Of a DNA stretch of 64,000 nt, positions 8,285-16,031 are shown piece after piece. The notes beneath the pieces are model-generated. The model saw nothing but the letters and a program-made list of their open reading frames with translations, was not told the DNA's origin and ran no database searches. Where the stretch lies: assembly GCA_900551115.1 (NCBI GenBank), contig URUY01000018.1, positions 1 through 64,000 of the forward strand, in the 5' to 3' direction. The position numbers and the translations under genes are program-made. The DNA is from an uncultured Lachnospiraceae bacterium (lineage in GTDB: Bacteria; Bacillota; Clostridia; Lachnospirales; Lachnospiraceae). Within the stretch, counting starts at the first letter, position 1. The number at the start of each line of letters is the position of its first letter.

Positions 8285-9121
8285 TCACTTTAAATCTTTT
8301 TTCCTAAAAATAAACACTCCTACCCCTGTTGTTATCAAAATAACACCGAGCGAGTAAACAGGAAGCTCGGATAATTCACCAACGCTTCCTCTTCCCACAC
8401 ATTGTGCCACCTGCCCACCGGGAATCAGATTGCAAAGGAACCGGACAACCTGCCGTTCGCCTCCCTGTAAGTATTCAGGATTAGGGAAATCCTCCACTTC
8501 CTGATAAGCCACTCCGTTTTCATCATAAGCTGTTCCGTCAATTATTTCCGGCTGTTCTAACATTCCTTTTAATTGGAAGCCCATATACAGAAACAGGAAT
8601 GCCAATAAAATACATACAGAAGCAGTCACTGCCTTACTTGTGCTAAGCATGGCAATCAGATTGTAAATCGAGGCAAATGCAATGGAAAGAAAAATAACAG
8701 TTAAAAACAGCCAAAAGACAATTTCCTTTTCCATATGAAATGAACCAAGCAGCGGGATACCGATACCCAAATAGGGAAGAAAGAAAGCAACACACAGCAT
8801 CAGGCTTACTGCTGTGCATGTAATAAAATTTGCCAGATAAATATCGGTTCTCTTTTTCCCACAGATAATCTTATTGCGGATTGTACCATCGCTATATTCT
8901 TTTCCAACAAAAAAGCTGCAAAAAATTGCTAAAACAATACCTATAAACATAGCAAACTGTCCAAATGCAGGGTCGATGCTATTGAATACACCCAGACGTA
9001 TCTCAGCTATTTTAATAGAAATCGGAATAACGGCACCCAATGTAAACACTCCGGCAATTACTATTAAGAATACCCTTTCCTTCCACAACCGGATAAAATT
9101 TGCAGACAATAATTTACTCAT
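8285..9121 (-). CDS. ABC-2 type permease of a peptide-resistance exporter
   Basis: A 278-residue membrane protein with about six hydrophobic helices, a YSDGT motif after the second helix (ABC-2/BcrB-like), and a large loop between helices five and six. I chose the ATG at 9121 because GGGAGG lies 8 bases upstream and it overlaps the ATPase stop by 8 bases; the open frame runs 16 codons further upstream without a ribosome site. With the ATPase it should form an exporter of the lantibiotic-immunity or bacitracin-resistance type. Its substrate is not known. Translational coupling with the ATPase is likely. Confidence 0.88.
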   Translation of the reverse strand: MSKLLSANFIRLWKERVFLIVIAGVFTLGAVIPISIKIAEIRLGVFNSIDPAFGQFAMFIGIVLAIFCSFFVGKEYSDGTIRNKIICGKKRTDIYLANFITCTAVSLMLCVAFFLPYLGIGIPLLGSFHMEKEIVFWLFLTVIFLSIAFASIYNLIAMLSTSKAVTASVCILLAFLFLYMGFQLKGMLEQPEIIDGTAYDENGVAYQEVEDFPNPEYLQGGERQVVRFLCNLIPGGQVAQCVGRGSVGELSELPVYSLGVILITTGVGVFIFRKKDLK

Positions 9122-10028
9122 TTTCTTTACCTCCCACCAGGCTGACATAATAGCTTTCCAGACTTTCATCCCGCTCCTTTACAGAAATCACTTCACAATT
9201 TTCTTCTGCCAGAGCAAGCGTCAGTTTGGAAATATTGATTTTTGCATATACATCAGCCATGTTGCAGGAGATAATATTATAATCCGCTTTCATTCCGTCC
9301 AAAACACGAGCGAGCGTTTGCACATTTGTCACCTCAAGGCGGATACACTTACGGCAAGACGCTTCCAATTCTTCCGCACTGATTTCTTTCACCATTCTTC
9401 CACCTTCAATAAAGCCATAATGCGTGGCAAGGCGGGACAGTTCATCAAGAATATGGCTTGAAATCAATACAGTTATTTGATGCTCACGGTTAAGCTTTAG
9501 AATTAACTCACGCATCTCTATAATGCCTTGTGGGTCAAGACCGTTAACAGGTTCATCCAGCACTAAAAAATCCGGGTCGCCTGCCAGAGCAATAGCAATC
9601 CCCAGCCTTTGCCGCATACCGAGCGAAAAATTTTTAGCCTTTTTGCTTCCTGTGTTTTCAAGTCCTACCAGTTTTAACAGATTTGGAATACTGTCATAGG
9701 AAGGAATGCCGAGGATTCGATATTGCTCCTTTAGATTGTCAACTGCTGTTAAATCCAAATAAATAGATGGTGTTTCAACCACAGCACCCATTCTTCTGCG
9801 AGATTTTAAGATTTCCTTTTCTGAATTTTTTAATCCGTATAAGGAATACTCCCCGGATGCAGGCTCCTGCAGCCCGCAAATCAAACGAATTAAAGTCGTC
9901 TTGCCAGCACCGTTTTTTCCGACAAAACCATAGATTGCCCCTTTCGGAACATTCATAGTAAGTCCATTCAATGCTTTGAAATGCTTATAATTTTTGCATA
10001 AAGCATTGGTTTCAAGAACATACTCCAT
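9114..10028 (-). CDS. ABC transporter ATP-binding protein (BcrA/LanF-like)
   Basis: The 304-residue ATPase has Walker A GKNGAGKTT, the signature NFSLGMRQRLGIA, Walker B FLVLDEP and the switch His in ISSHIL. The long C-terminal part after residue 220 is typical of DRA/BcrA-type exporters. The start ATG follows AAGGAGG at 8 bases. It is the first gene after the four-repeat operator, so transporter expression is probably set by the adjacent response regulator. Together with the permease it would pump an antimicrobial peptide or lipid out of the membrane. Confidence 0.93.
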   Translation of the reverse strand: MEYVLETNALCKNYKHFKALNGLTMNVPKGAIYGFVGKNGAGKTTLIRLICGLQEPASGEYSLYGLKNSEKEILKSRRRMGAVVETPSIYLDLTAVDNLKEQYRILGIPSYDSIPNLLKLVGLENTGSKKAKNFSLGMRQRLGIAIALAGDPDFLVLDEPVNGLDPQGIIEMRELILKLNREHQITVLISSHILDELSRLATHYGFIEGGRMVKEISAEELEASCRKCIRLEVTNVQTLARVLDGMKADYNIISCNMADVYAKINISKLTLALAEENCEVISVKERDESLESYYVSLVGGKENE

Positions 10029-10068
10029 AGGTTTTACCTCCTTGTATTTGATGCTGTCATTCTATTGC

Positions 10069-10115
10069 AAAACAGTTAAGAAAACGGTAAAGAAAATAGT
10101 TCAGAAACAGTAAAG
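10069..10115 (-). promoter_or_regulatory. Four-repeat response-regulator operator before the ABC operon
   Basis: Four tandem imperfect repeats of 12, 12, 12 and 11 bases fill this segment; on the plus strand each reads roughly AAAACRGTWAAG. They start at 10069, 10081, 10093 and 10105. A minus-strand TAGAAT (a -10 candidate) lies just past them toward the ATPase gene. Tandem sites about one helical turn apart are typical for OmpR-family regulators, and the repeats lie between the response regulator and ATPase genes. The inferred role is activation of the exporter and kinase genes by the regulator encoded next door. Confidence 0.75.
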
Positions 10116-10123
10116 ATTTTATT

Positions 10124-10789
10124 TTATTCCGCCTTCATCTTAAATCCAATTCCCCAAACTGCTTCTACATATTCTTTCCCGCTTACTTCACGGAGCTTTT
10201 TTCGGAGATTGCTTATATGAGTCTTTAGTGAGCTTTCCGTACAGTCCGGCGTATCTTCACTGATACGGTCAAGAAGTTTTGATTTGGAAACAACCTGTGT
10301 GGGATTTTGCATCAGGAGCTTTAAAATGGCATACTCTGTTCTCGTCAGCTTCATTTCCGTATCTTTTATCTTTACTAAATGTGTATCCATATCAAGCTCA
10401 ATTTCTTCAAAAGTCAGGATTTCCGACTTGCCGAGAGTATCAAAGGTGCGAAGCTGTACTGCTATACGGGCTAATAGTTCCTTTGTATGAAAAGGCTTTG
10501 TTACATAGTCAACCGCACCGCCGAGCAACAAATCAACCTTATTATCTATATCCGCCTTTGCACTCATAACGATTACAGGTATGCCCTTAATGTGTGGCAA
10601 TACTTCTTCGCCGCTTAGCCCCGGCAGCATTAAATCAAGAAGCACAAGGTCCGGCTTTGTTTGAGAAAGCACAAGTACGGCTTCTGTACCGGAGTACGCA
10701 CGAAAAACGCCATAGCCCTCATTAGTAAGCATTTCATCAAGCACATTTCCAATATGCAAATCATCATCTATAATCAGTATGTTTTTCAA
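10124..10789 (-). CDS. OmpR/PhoB-family response regulator
   Basis: The 221-residue protein has a receiver domain (acidic pocket D8-D10, phosphoacceptor D52 in LVLLDLMLPG, K in VTKPF) and a C-terminal winged helix with EYAILKLLMQNP and HISNLRKKL. It should be phosphorylated by the kinase encoded at 7372-8274. Translation starts at a TTG with GGAGATG upstream. The four-repeat array directly downstream of this gene, before the ATPase gene, is the best candidate for its binding site. The gap of 95 bases suggests the exporter genes have their own promoter. Confidence 0.94.
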   Translation of the reverse strand: MKNILIIDDDLHIGNVLDEMLTNEGYGVFRAYSGTEAVLVLSQTKPDLVLLDLMLPGLSGEEVLPHIKGIPVIVMSAKADIDNKVDLLLGGAVDYVTKPFHTKELLARIAVQLRTFDTLGKSEILTFEEIELDMDTHLVKIKDTEMKLTRTEYAILKLLMQNPTQVVSKSKLLDRISEDTPDCTESSLKTHISNLRKKLREVSGKEYVEAVWGIGFKMKAE

Positions 10790-10855
10790 TATAAAGCATC
10801 TCCATTCTTACATAAACAGGCTTTTATACCGTAGCCGTTTGAACGTACAGCATCA

Positions 10856-11461
10856 TCATTTTGTTAAAACATGCCTGCAATATTTTATGCTGCCGCACTT
10901 AGGACATTTCAGTTTTCTCTTTGTAATCGTATGGGGCCCCATTATATATTCCCTCATGTCCGGAACAAAGCGTTCTTTACATGCAGGGCACTCGAAAGCT
11001 CCTGCATCCCTGTCAAGGATACATGCTATAATAATGCCCATAACCAATACACAGCTTCCGATTCCAATCAGAACAAACCGAAGCCAGATTCCGGCATCAA
11101 TCATACCTGCCAATACAAATAACGGAACTGCCGCAATAATAACCAATGCGGCAACCATTGCTGATAAAATTATTTTCTTTTTGCTTTCCTGCGCTTCTTT
11201 TACTAAATTCACCATATTTTCCTCCGCTTTCTTTTTGTAATCCGCTTCTTGTAATCTTTCACCTGACAATAATTCATTAACTGTAATTTCCAGTTCCTTA
11301 CAAAGCGGTAACAACAATGAAATTTCGGGGAACCCATTTCCGCGTTCCCACTTCGATATTGTTTTGTCACTGATACCAAGCTTGTCTGCCAACTCCCGTT
11401 GTGTAAATTCTTTGCTTTTTCTTTCTTCAGCAATAAATTTACCAATTTTCAATTGGTCCAT
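10856..11461 (-). CDS. XRE-family regulator with two membrane helices and a zinc ribbon
   Basis: Residues 1-66 form an XRE HTH (IGKFIAEERKSKEFTQRELADKLGISDKTISKWERG split across helices 1-3). Two hydrophobic helices follow at about 95-120 and 125-148. The C-terminal part holds CPACKERF and CPKCGSIKYC, a likely four-Cys zinc ribbon. This layout is common in Clostridia as a membrane-tethered regulator of unknown signal. A GGAGG site precedes the ATG. It lies 66 bases upstream of the response regulator on the same strand and could be co-transcribed with it, but no link in function is shown. Confidence 0.85.
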   Translation of the reverse strand: MDQLKIGKFIAEERKSKEFTQRELADKLGISDKTISKWERGNGFPEISLLLPLCKELEITVNELLSGERLQEADYKKKAEENMVNLVKEAQESKKKIILSAMVAALVIIAAVPLFVLAGMIDAGIWLRFVLIGIGSCVLVMGIIIACILDRDAGAFECPACKERFVPDMREYIMGPHTITKRKLKCPKCGSIKYCRHVLTK

Positions 11462-11689
11462 ATGTTTTCCTCCTTCCTGATATCATTTTATGCGATACGC
11501 AGGCATCTTTACACCCACGCACCGTAGAATATGGTGAATTTAAGCAGTTCTGCGTTCCGTAGAATAACCCTCGGATATTTTCCTTCGGATTATAATCGCA
11601 TTATCACTGTACCATATATCGCATGCATTTTCTATGCAATTATATCAGTAAAAATCATCAGAAAAAATATTATTCGTAAGATTTGCATC

Positions 11690-11718
11690 TTGAGAAGTTT
11701 TACAAAACACGTTATGAT
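11690..11718 (+). promoter_or_regulatory. Sigma-A promoter of the PurF-like gene
   Basis: TTGAGA (11690-11695) and TATGAT (11713-11718) are separated by exactly 17 bases. Transcription would start near 11725, leaving a leader of about 70 bases with a small hairpin (GCCGGC-type, about 11734-11750) before the AGGTT ribosome site. No purine riboswitch or PurR box is visible. The rest of the 11462-11789 gap shows no gene. Confidence 0.8.
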
Positions 11719-11795
11719 AGTAAGGTGGTTTTAATGTCGGCTTATGCCGGCTTTCCTATTTACCTAAATAACAATATTCATAGCGAGGTTAAATA

Positions 11796-13202
11796 ATGGG
11801 TGGATTTTTTGGCGTAGCATCAGAACAGGATTGTGTTTTTGATTTATTTTTCGGAATTGATTATCATTCCCATTTGGGAACCAGACGCGGCGGTATGGCC
11901 GTATACGGAGAAGGCGGTTTTAATCGTTCCATTCACAATATAGAAAACGCTCCTTTCCGTACCAAATTTGATAAGGACGTACAGGAAATGAAAGGCAATC
12001 TGGGTATTGGCTGTATTTCCGATTATGAGCCTCAGCCCCTGATTGTACGCTCCCATCACGGCACCTATGCCCTTACAACGGTAAGTAAAATCAACAATGT
12101 AGCCCAGCTTACCCAAACGCTCTTTAACAGCGGACACTCGCATTTTTTGGAAATGAGCGGCGGCGATATCAACGCCACTGAATTAGTAGCTTCCCTTATT
12201 AATCAGAAGGAAAACCTGATTGACGGTATCAGTTATGCACTGGAGCAGGTAGACGGCTCCCTCTCCCTGCTTTTAATGAATCAGGCAGGTATCTATGCCG
12301 CCAGAGACAAACGGGGACGTACTCCTGTGGTTATCGGACACAAGGAAGGAGCTTTTTGTGCTTCCTTTGAAAATTTTGCTTATAAAAATCTGGGTTATAC
12401 AGACTACAGGGAGCTTGGCCCCGGTGAAATCGTAGTCCTGACCGATAAGAGCTGTATCACACTTGCCAATCCCGGCAAGGATATGAAGGTCTGCACCTTC
12501 ATGTGGGTTTATTACGGCTATCCTTCAAGCTCCTATGAAGGCATGAGTGTAGAACAGATGCGTTACAACTGCGGCGCCAAAATGGCACAAAGAGACAATG
12601 TGCATCCTGATATTGTGGCAGGCGTGCCGGATTCCGGCATTCCTCATGCCATTGGCTATGCCAACGAATCCGGCATCCCTTTTTCCAGGCCCTTTATCAA
12701 ATATACCCCGACCTGGCCCCGCTCCTTTATGCCCACCATGCAGAGTCAGCGTAACCTGATTGCAAAAATGAAGCTGCTTGCCATAGAAGAACTGATTCGG
12801 GATAAGAGCCTTCTGTTAATAGACGATTCCATCGTAAGAGGTACTCAGCTTAGAGAAACCACCGAATTTTTGTACCAAAGCGGGGCAAAAGAAGTACACA
12901 TCAGGCCTGCATGCCCGCCTCTTCTCTATGGCTGTAAGTATTTAAACTTTTCCCGCTCTTCTTCCGAAATGGATTTGATTACACGCCGTGTCATTTCCAG
13001 ACTGGAAGACGGAAACGTGACCGATGAGGTTTTACAGGAATACGCCGACCCGGAATCCGAGAAATATGAACGCATGGTAGAAGAAATCCGCAAGGAACTT
13101 AATTTTACCTCCCTGCGTTTTAACAGACTGGATGACATGTTAGATGCCGTGGGCATTGACAAATGCAAGCTCTGTACCTATTGCTGGAACGGAAAAGAAT
13201 AA
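11796..13202 (+). CDS. PurF-like amidophosphoribosyltransferase lacking the N-terminal Cys
   Basis: The 468-residue protein aligns along its length with glutamine PRPP amidotransferase: an Ntn-type glutaminase domain (HSHLGTRRGGMA) and a PRTase domain with the PRPP loop LLLIDDSIVRGTQ. Its C-terminus, CKLCTYCWNG, carries Cys residues that could be cluster ligands. True PurF needs Cys as residue 2 after processing, but here translation starts MGGFFG, with AGGTT upstream and no other start. The glutaminase should be inactive, although ammonia-dependent phosphoribosylamine synthesis or a regulatory role is possible. Similar MGGFFG proteins are known to me from gut Clostridia. I leave out the symbol purF because of the missing residue. 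It is monocistronic. Confidence 0.85.
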   Translation: MGGFFGVASEQDCVFDLFFGIDYHSHLGTRRGGMAVYGEGGFNRSIHNIENAPFRTKFDKDVQEMKGNLGIGCISDYEPQPLIVRSHHGTYALTTVSKINNVAQLTQTLFNSGHSHFLEMSGGDINATELVASLINQKENLIDGISYALEQVDGSLSLLLMNQAGIYAARDKRGRTPVVIGHKEGAFCASFENFAYKNLGYTDYRELGPGEIVVLTDKSCITLANPGKDMKVCTFMWVYYGYPSSSYEGMSVEQMRYNCGAKMAQRDNVHPDIVAGVPDSGIPHAIGYANESGIPFSRPFIKYTPTWPRSFMPTMQSQRNLIAKMKLLAIEELIRDKSLLLIDDSIVRGTQLRETTEFLYQSGAKEVHIRPACPPLLYGCKYLNFSRSSSEMDLITRRVISRLEDGNVTDEVLQEYADPESEKYERMVEEIRKELNFTSLRFNRLDDMLDAVGIDKCKLCTYCWNGKE

Positions 13203-13220
13203 CTTGATAAACGTACACGA

Positions 13221-13245
13221 AAGGCAGGCTAAAACAGCCTGCCTT
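13221..13245. terminator. Hairpin between convergent genes
   Basis: A perfect 10-bp stem (AAGGCAGGCT with AGCCTGCCTT) and a 5-base loop lie 20 bases after the PurF-like stop and overlap the last codons of the convergent DUF3810 gene. The T tracts are short on both sides, so termination may be moderate. Confidence 0.7.
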
Positions 13246-14404
13246 CATAATACTGCAAAAGTAACTTCACCACCCGGTTATAGCTTATCATACCATCCTC
13301 TACACCGTTTAACTTTAATGTCGTTTCCGTAAAGCTGTCAGAAACAGCATCCACTACCTCTGTCTCTATCAGTGCCTTCTCTTCTATCCTGTCCCAGTCC
13401 GTCTGCTTCACAAATATATTGTCTGCAATTACCTGCGGCAGTATCTGCACCTCTGCATGATAGCGCTCCAAATCTCCGCCTATGGCATCATAAAAATCAT
13501 TGTCCAAATAGTACAGCACACTTAAGTAGCCGCTGTACTGAAATACAATATCCTCCGAAGAAATGCAGGCCAAAAAGCCTATAAAATTGGCCTCATCCTC
13601 ATAAATATAGCCCTTTAGGTGGGCAAGCTCATGACAGAAGGTCGATGGCTTGTTCATAATGTACATGACATCATTATAGTTAGCTTCCATAGAAAAAGGG
13701 AAATAATAGCCCTGCATATACTGCTGGCACATAAAATCCGAAAAGAACAGCGCCTTCGGTCTTGGATAAAATCCGCTTAAGCCGCTATAGGTTTCCCCTA
13801 ACGTCTGCATAGAACGTATGGCCTCTTCCTTCATATCGCCGTTATAAAGAATATCTCCGTTTTCATCCCGCTCCATCTGGCCGGACAACGTGTTGCACCT
13901 TTCCACTACAAAATTCCGAACTGCCAGAAGCTCCGTCAGGCTGTAGTCCCTGTCTGTCTTTCCAAAATATTTTTCGTTAAAGGTGGAACCGTGGTATAAG
14001 ATGGTACAATTTAATGTCATGACAAGACCTGTACACAGAACCATCCAGGCATACACCCGATAGAATTTACCGGCCCCCGTTACCAGTCTCTTTTTCTGCC
14101 GCATTCGGCTGTCCGGTATCAGCATACATACAAGAAGCACCATGCCTAAAATAAGCGCCGCTGCCGTGACAATCACTCCTGCGCACAGCATGATCTCTCC
14201 TACCGAAAAAGGAAACAGCCCGGTAAACCTGCCATATGTATGAATCCAAACAGGAAAAATACGGCTAATGTACCAGTCGCAAAAGGCCGGCGAACTCCAC
14301 GCTGCTAAATTAAGCAGCAGTATCACTGCCAATATTCCCAAATATACCTTCTGCCTTATCGTTATCCTATGCTTTTTCACCTTATACGCCTGCCTCTTTT
14401 GCAA
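13229..14404 (-). CDS. DUF3810 membrane protein with an HExxH motif
   Basis: Three N-terminal membrane helices (about 18-38, 60-85 and 110-130) are followed by a soluble domain with CHELAHLKGYIYEDEANFI, which holds an HExxH zinc site and a downstream Glu, as in DUF3810 proteins. A metallopeptidase role on the outer membrane face is inferred and not proven for the family. The frame starts at a TTG 10 bases after the MATE stop, with a poor ribosome site; a GTG 8 codons later is an alternative. The gene is probably translated from the MATE transcript. Confidence 0.82.
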   Translation of the reverse strand: MQKRQAYKVKKHRITIRQKVYLGILAVILLLNLAAWSSPAFCDWYISRIFPVWIHTYGRFTGLFPFSVGEIMLCAGVIVTAAALILGMVLLVCMLIPDSRMRQKKRLVTGAGKFYRVYAWMVLCTGLVMTLNCTILYHGSTFNEKYFGKTDRDYSLTELLAVRNFVVERCNTLSGQMERDENGDILYNGDMKEEAIRSMQTLGETYSGLSGFYPRPKALFFSDFMCQQYMQGYYFPFSMEANYNDVMYIMNKPSTFCHELAHLKGYIYEDEANFIGFLACISSEDIVFQYSGYLSVLYYLDNDFYDAIGGDLERYHAEVQILPQVIADNIFVKQTDWDRIEEKALIETEVVDAVSDSFTETTLKLNGVEDGMISYNRVVKLLLQYYEGRLF

Positions 14405-14414
14405 ATTCTGTTTT

Positions 14415-15851
14415 TTATATCATTTCTGTTCTGTTCGTTTCCCCTGCCGTTTTTCCTGCCGTTTCCCCAGTCTTTTCCACAGCTTCTATCTTAATCCGGC
14501 TCTTTTTCCACAGCCCTGTAAAATACAGTACCAGCAGAATAGATGCTGAGATGCCGTTGCTGACCACTACCGAGTACCATACGCTTTCCACTCCCATATG
14601 CAGTACCCGCTGACAGAAAAACAGTGTTAAAAAACGGAATACCCATAGTCTTGTGGCATCCACCGCCATAGTGACCTCCGTGTGCCCTGTTCCCTGAAAC
14701 AGCCCTGCCGTTGAATTATACACGCCGTTCGTAAAACACCAGAAGGCCATGATACTTAAAAACTCTGCTGCCATGGCAATGACTGCACTGTCATCCGAAA
14801 AAATGCTGACTATTGCCGTAGAAATTTCCTTTCTTGATAAAATCATACCACCGACAAACAAAAAAATCACTGATAAAAACATGGAAATTCTATACCCTGT
14901 TTCTGCCCTTTTCTGCTGTCTGGCACCCATATTCTGTCCCACAATAATCGCTACGGCAGAACCGATACCGTTTGACGGCAGCGAAATCAGTCCGTTCACT
15001 TTATTGCCGATACCATATGCCGCCATAGCCTCCACGCCGTATACATATACATTTCTGCTCATCAGAAGAAACCCCAGCTGCATCGTACTGCCGCCGATTG
15101 CCGTAGGAAGCCCGATACTGGCAATGGATTTTAACTTTTCCTTTTCAAAACGCATATGCTTCACATCCAGGCACACCTCTTTATTGGGATTCAGCAGCAG
15201 GATAAACGCTATCACTGCGGGAACTGCCTTGGCAAACAGCGTTGCCAGCGCCGCTCCCGCAATATTCAAATCCAGCACCACCATCAAAAGCGGGTCAAAT
15301 ACCATATTTAGGGAAATTCCCAGCAGATTAAGAAGCATGGGCTTCACCGTATTGCCCTGCGCCTGATTGACTGCCTGAAAGATATTTACCATAAACAAAA
15401 AGGGCATATCCAAAATCACAATTCTGAGATAAGTAATGCCGTATCTATAGGTAAGCCCTTCTGCCCCCAGCCATCCTACTATCCCCGGCGTCAGCAAAAA
15501 ACAGGCCAAGGCGCATACAAGCGCAAAGAGCATTGCACAGGCAAATATCTGATTTGCCATTGATTTTGCTTCTTTTTCCTGTTTTGCACCGATATATTGG
15601 GCAATCAGAACGGAACCTGCCACCGTAATGCCGGAACCAAAATTAATCACTATGTTCTGCACCGGCGTTACCAGATTAATAGCCGCAAGCTGTTCCTTGC
15701 CAATCTGCCCCAGCCAATAGGTATCCGTCAGATTGTACATGGTCTGCAAAAAGCTGTTTATAACAACAGGAACCGCCAAAGACATAATTGCCTTTAGCAT
15801 GTTCCCGTTTAATATCAATTCTCTGTTTATTTTTCTGTTTGCTGTTTTCAT
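14415..15851 (-). CDS. MATE family multidrug/cation antiporter
   Basis: About 12 membrane helices over 478 residues with the MATE features of the DinF/NorM-like branch (NLTDTYWLGQIG in helix 1, then AINLVTPVQNI). It is expected to export cationic compounds using a sodium or proton gradient. The C-terminal tail (EKTGETAGKTAGETNR) is a short hydrophilic repeat-like extension. AAAGGG lies upstream of the ATG. A 10-bp direct repeat GCAAAATCAC (15911-15920 and 15953-15962) in the 180-base upstream gap may be an operator. Confidence 0.92.
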   Translation of the reverse strand: MKTANRKINRELILNGNMLKAIMSLAVPVVINSFLQTMYNLTDTYWLGQIGKEQLAAINLVTPVQNIVINFGSGITVAGSVLIAQYIGAKQEKEAKSMANQIFACAMLFALVCALACFLLTPGIVGWLGAEGLTYRYGITYLRIVILDMPFLFMVNIFQAVNQAQGNTVKPMLLNLLGISLNMVFDPLLMVVLDLNIAGAALATLFAKAVPAVIAFILLLNPNKEVCLDVKHMRFEKEKLKSIASIGLPTAIGGSTMQLGFLLMSRNVYVYGVEAMAAYGIGNKVNGLISLPSNGIGSAVAIIVGQNMGARQQKRAETGYRISMFLSVIFLFVGGMILSRKEISTAIVSIFSDDSAVIAMAAEFLSIMAFWCFTNGVYNSTAGLFQGTGHTEVTMAVDATRLWVFRFLTLFFCQRVLHMGVESVWYSVVVSNGISASILLVLYFTGLWKKSRIKIEAVEKTGETAGKTAGETNRTEMI

Positions 15852-16031
15852 ACTGACCCTTTCGTTCAGCCCGCTTTCTTATACAGACTGTTTACAAAGC
15901 CTATGTTACAGCAAAATCACAGTATTTTCCGCGATATATTTAAGAATATAACGCAAAATCACTTCTTTTTTATTTTTATCCGTTCTATTTCCAGTGCATG
16001 ACCTTTGCATCATGGTTTTACATTTACAGCA

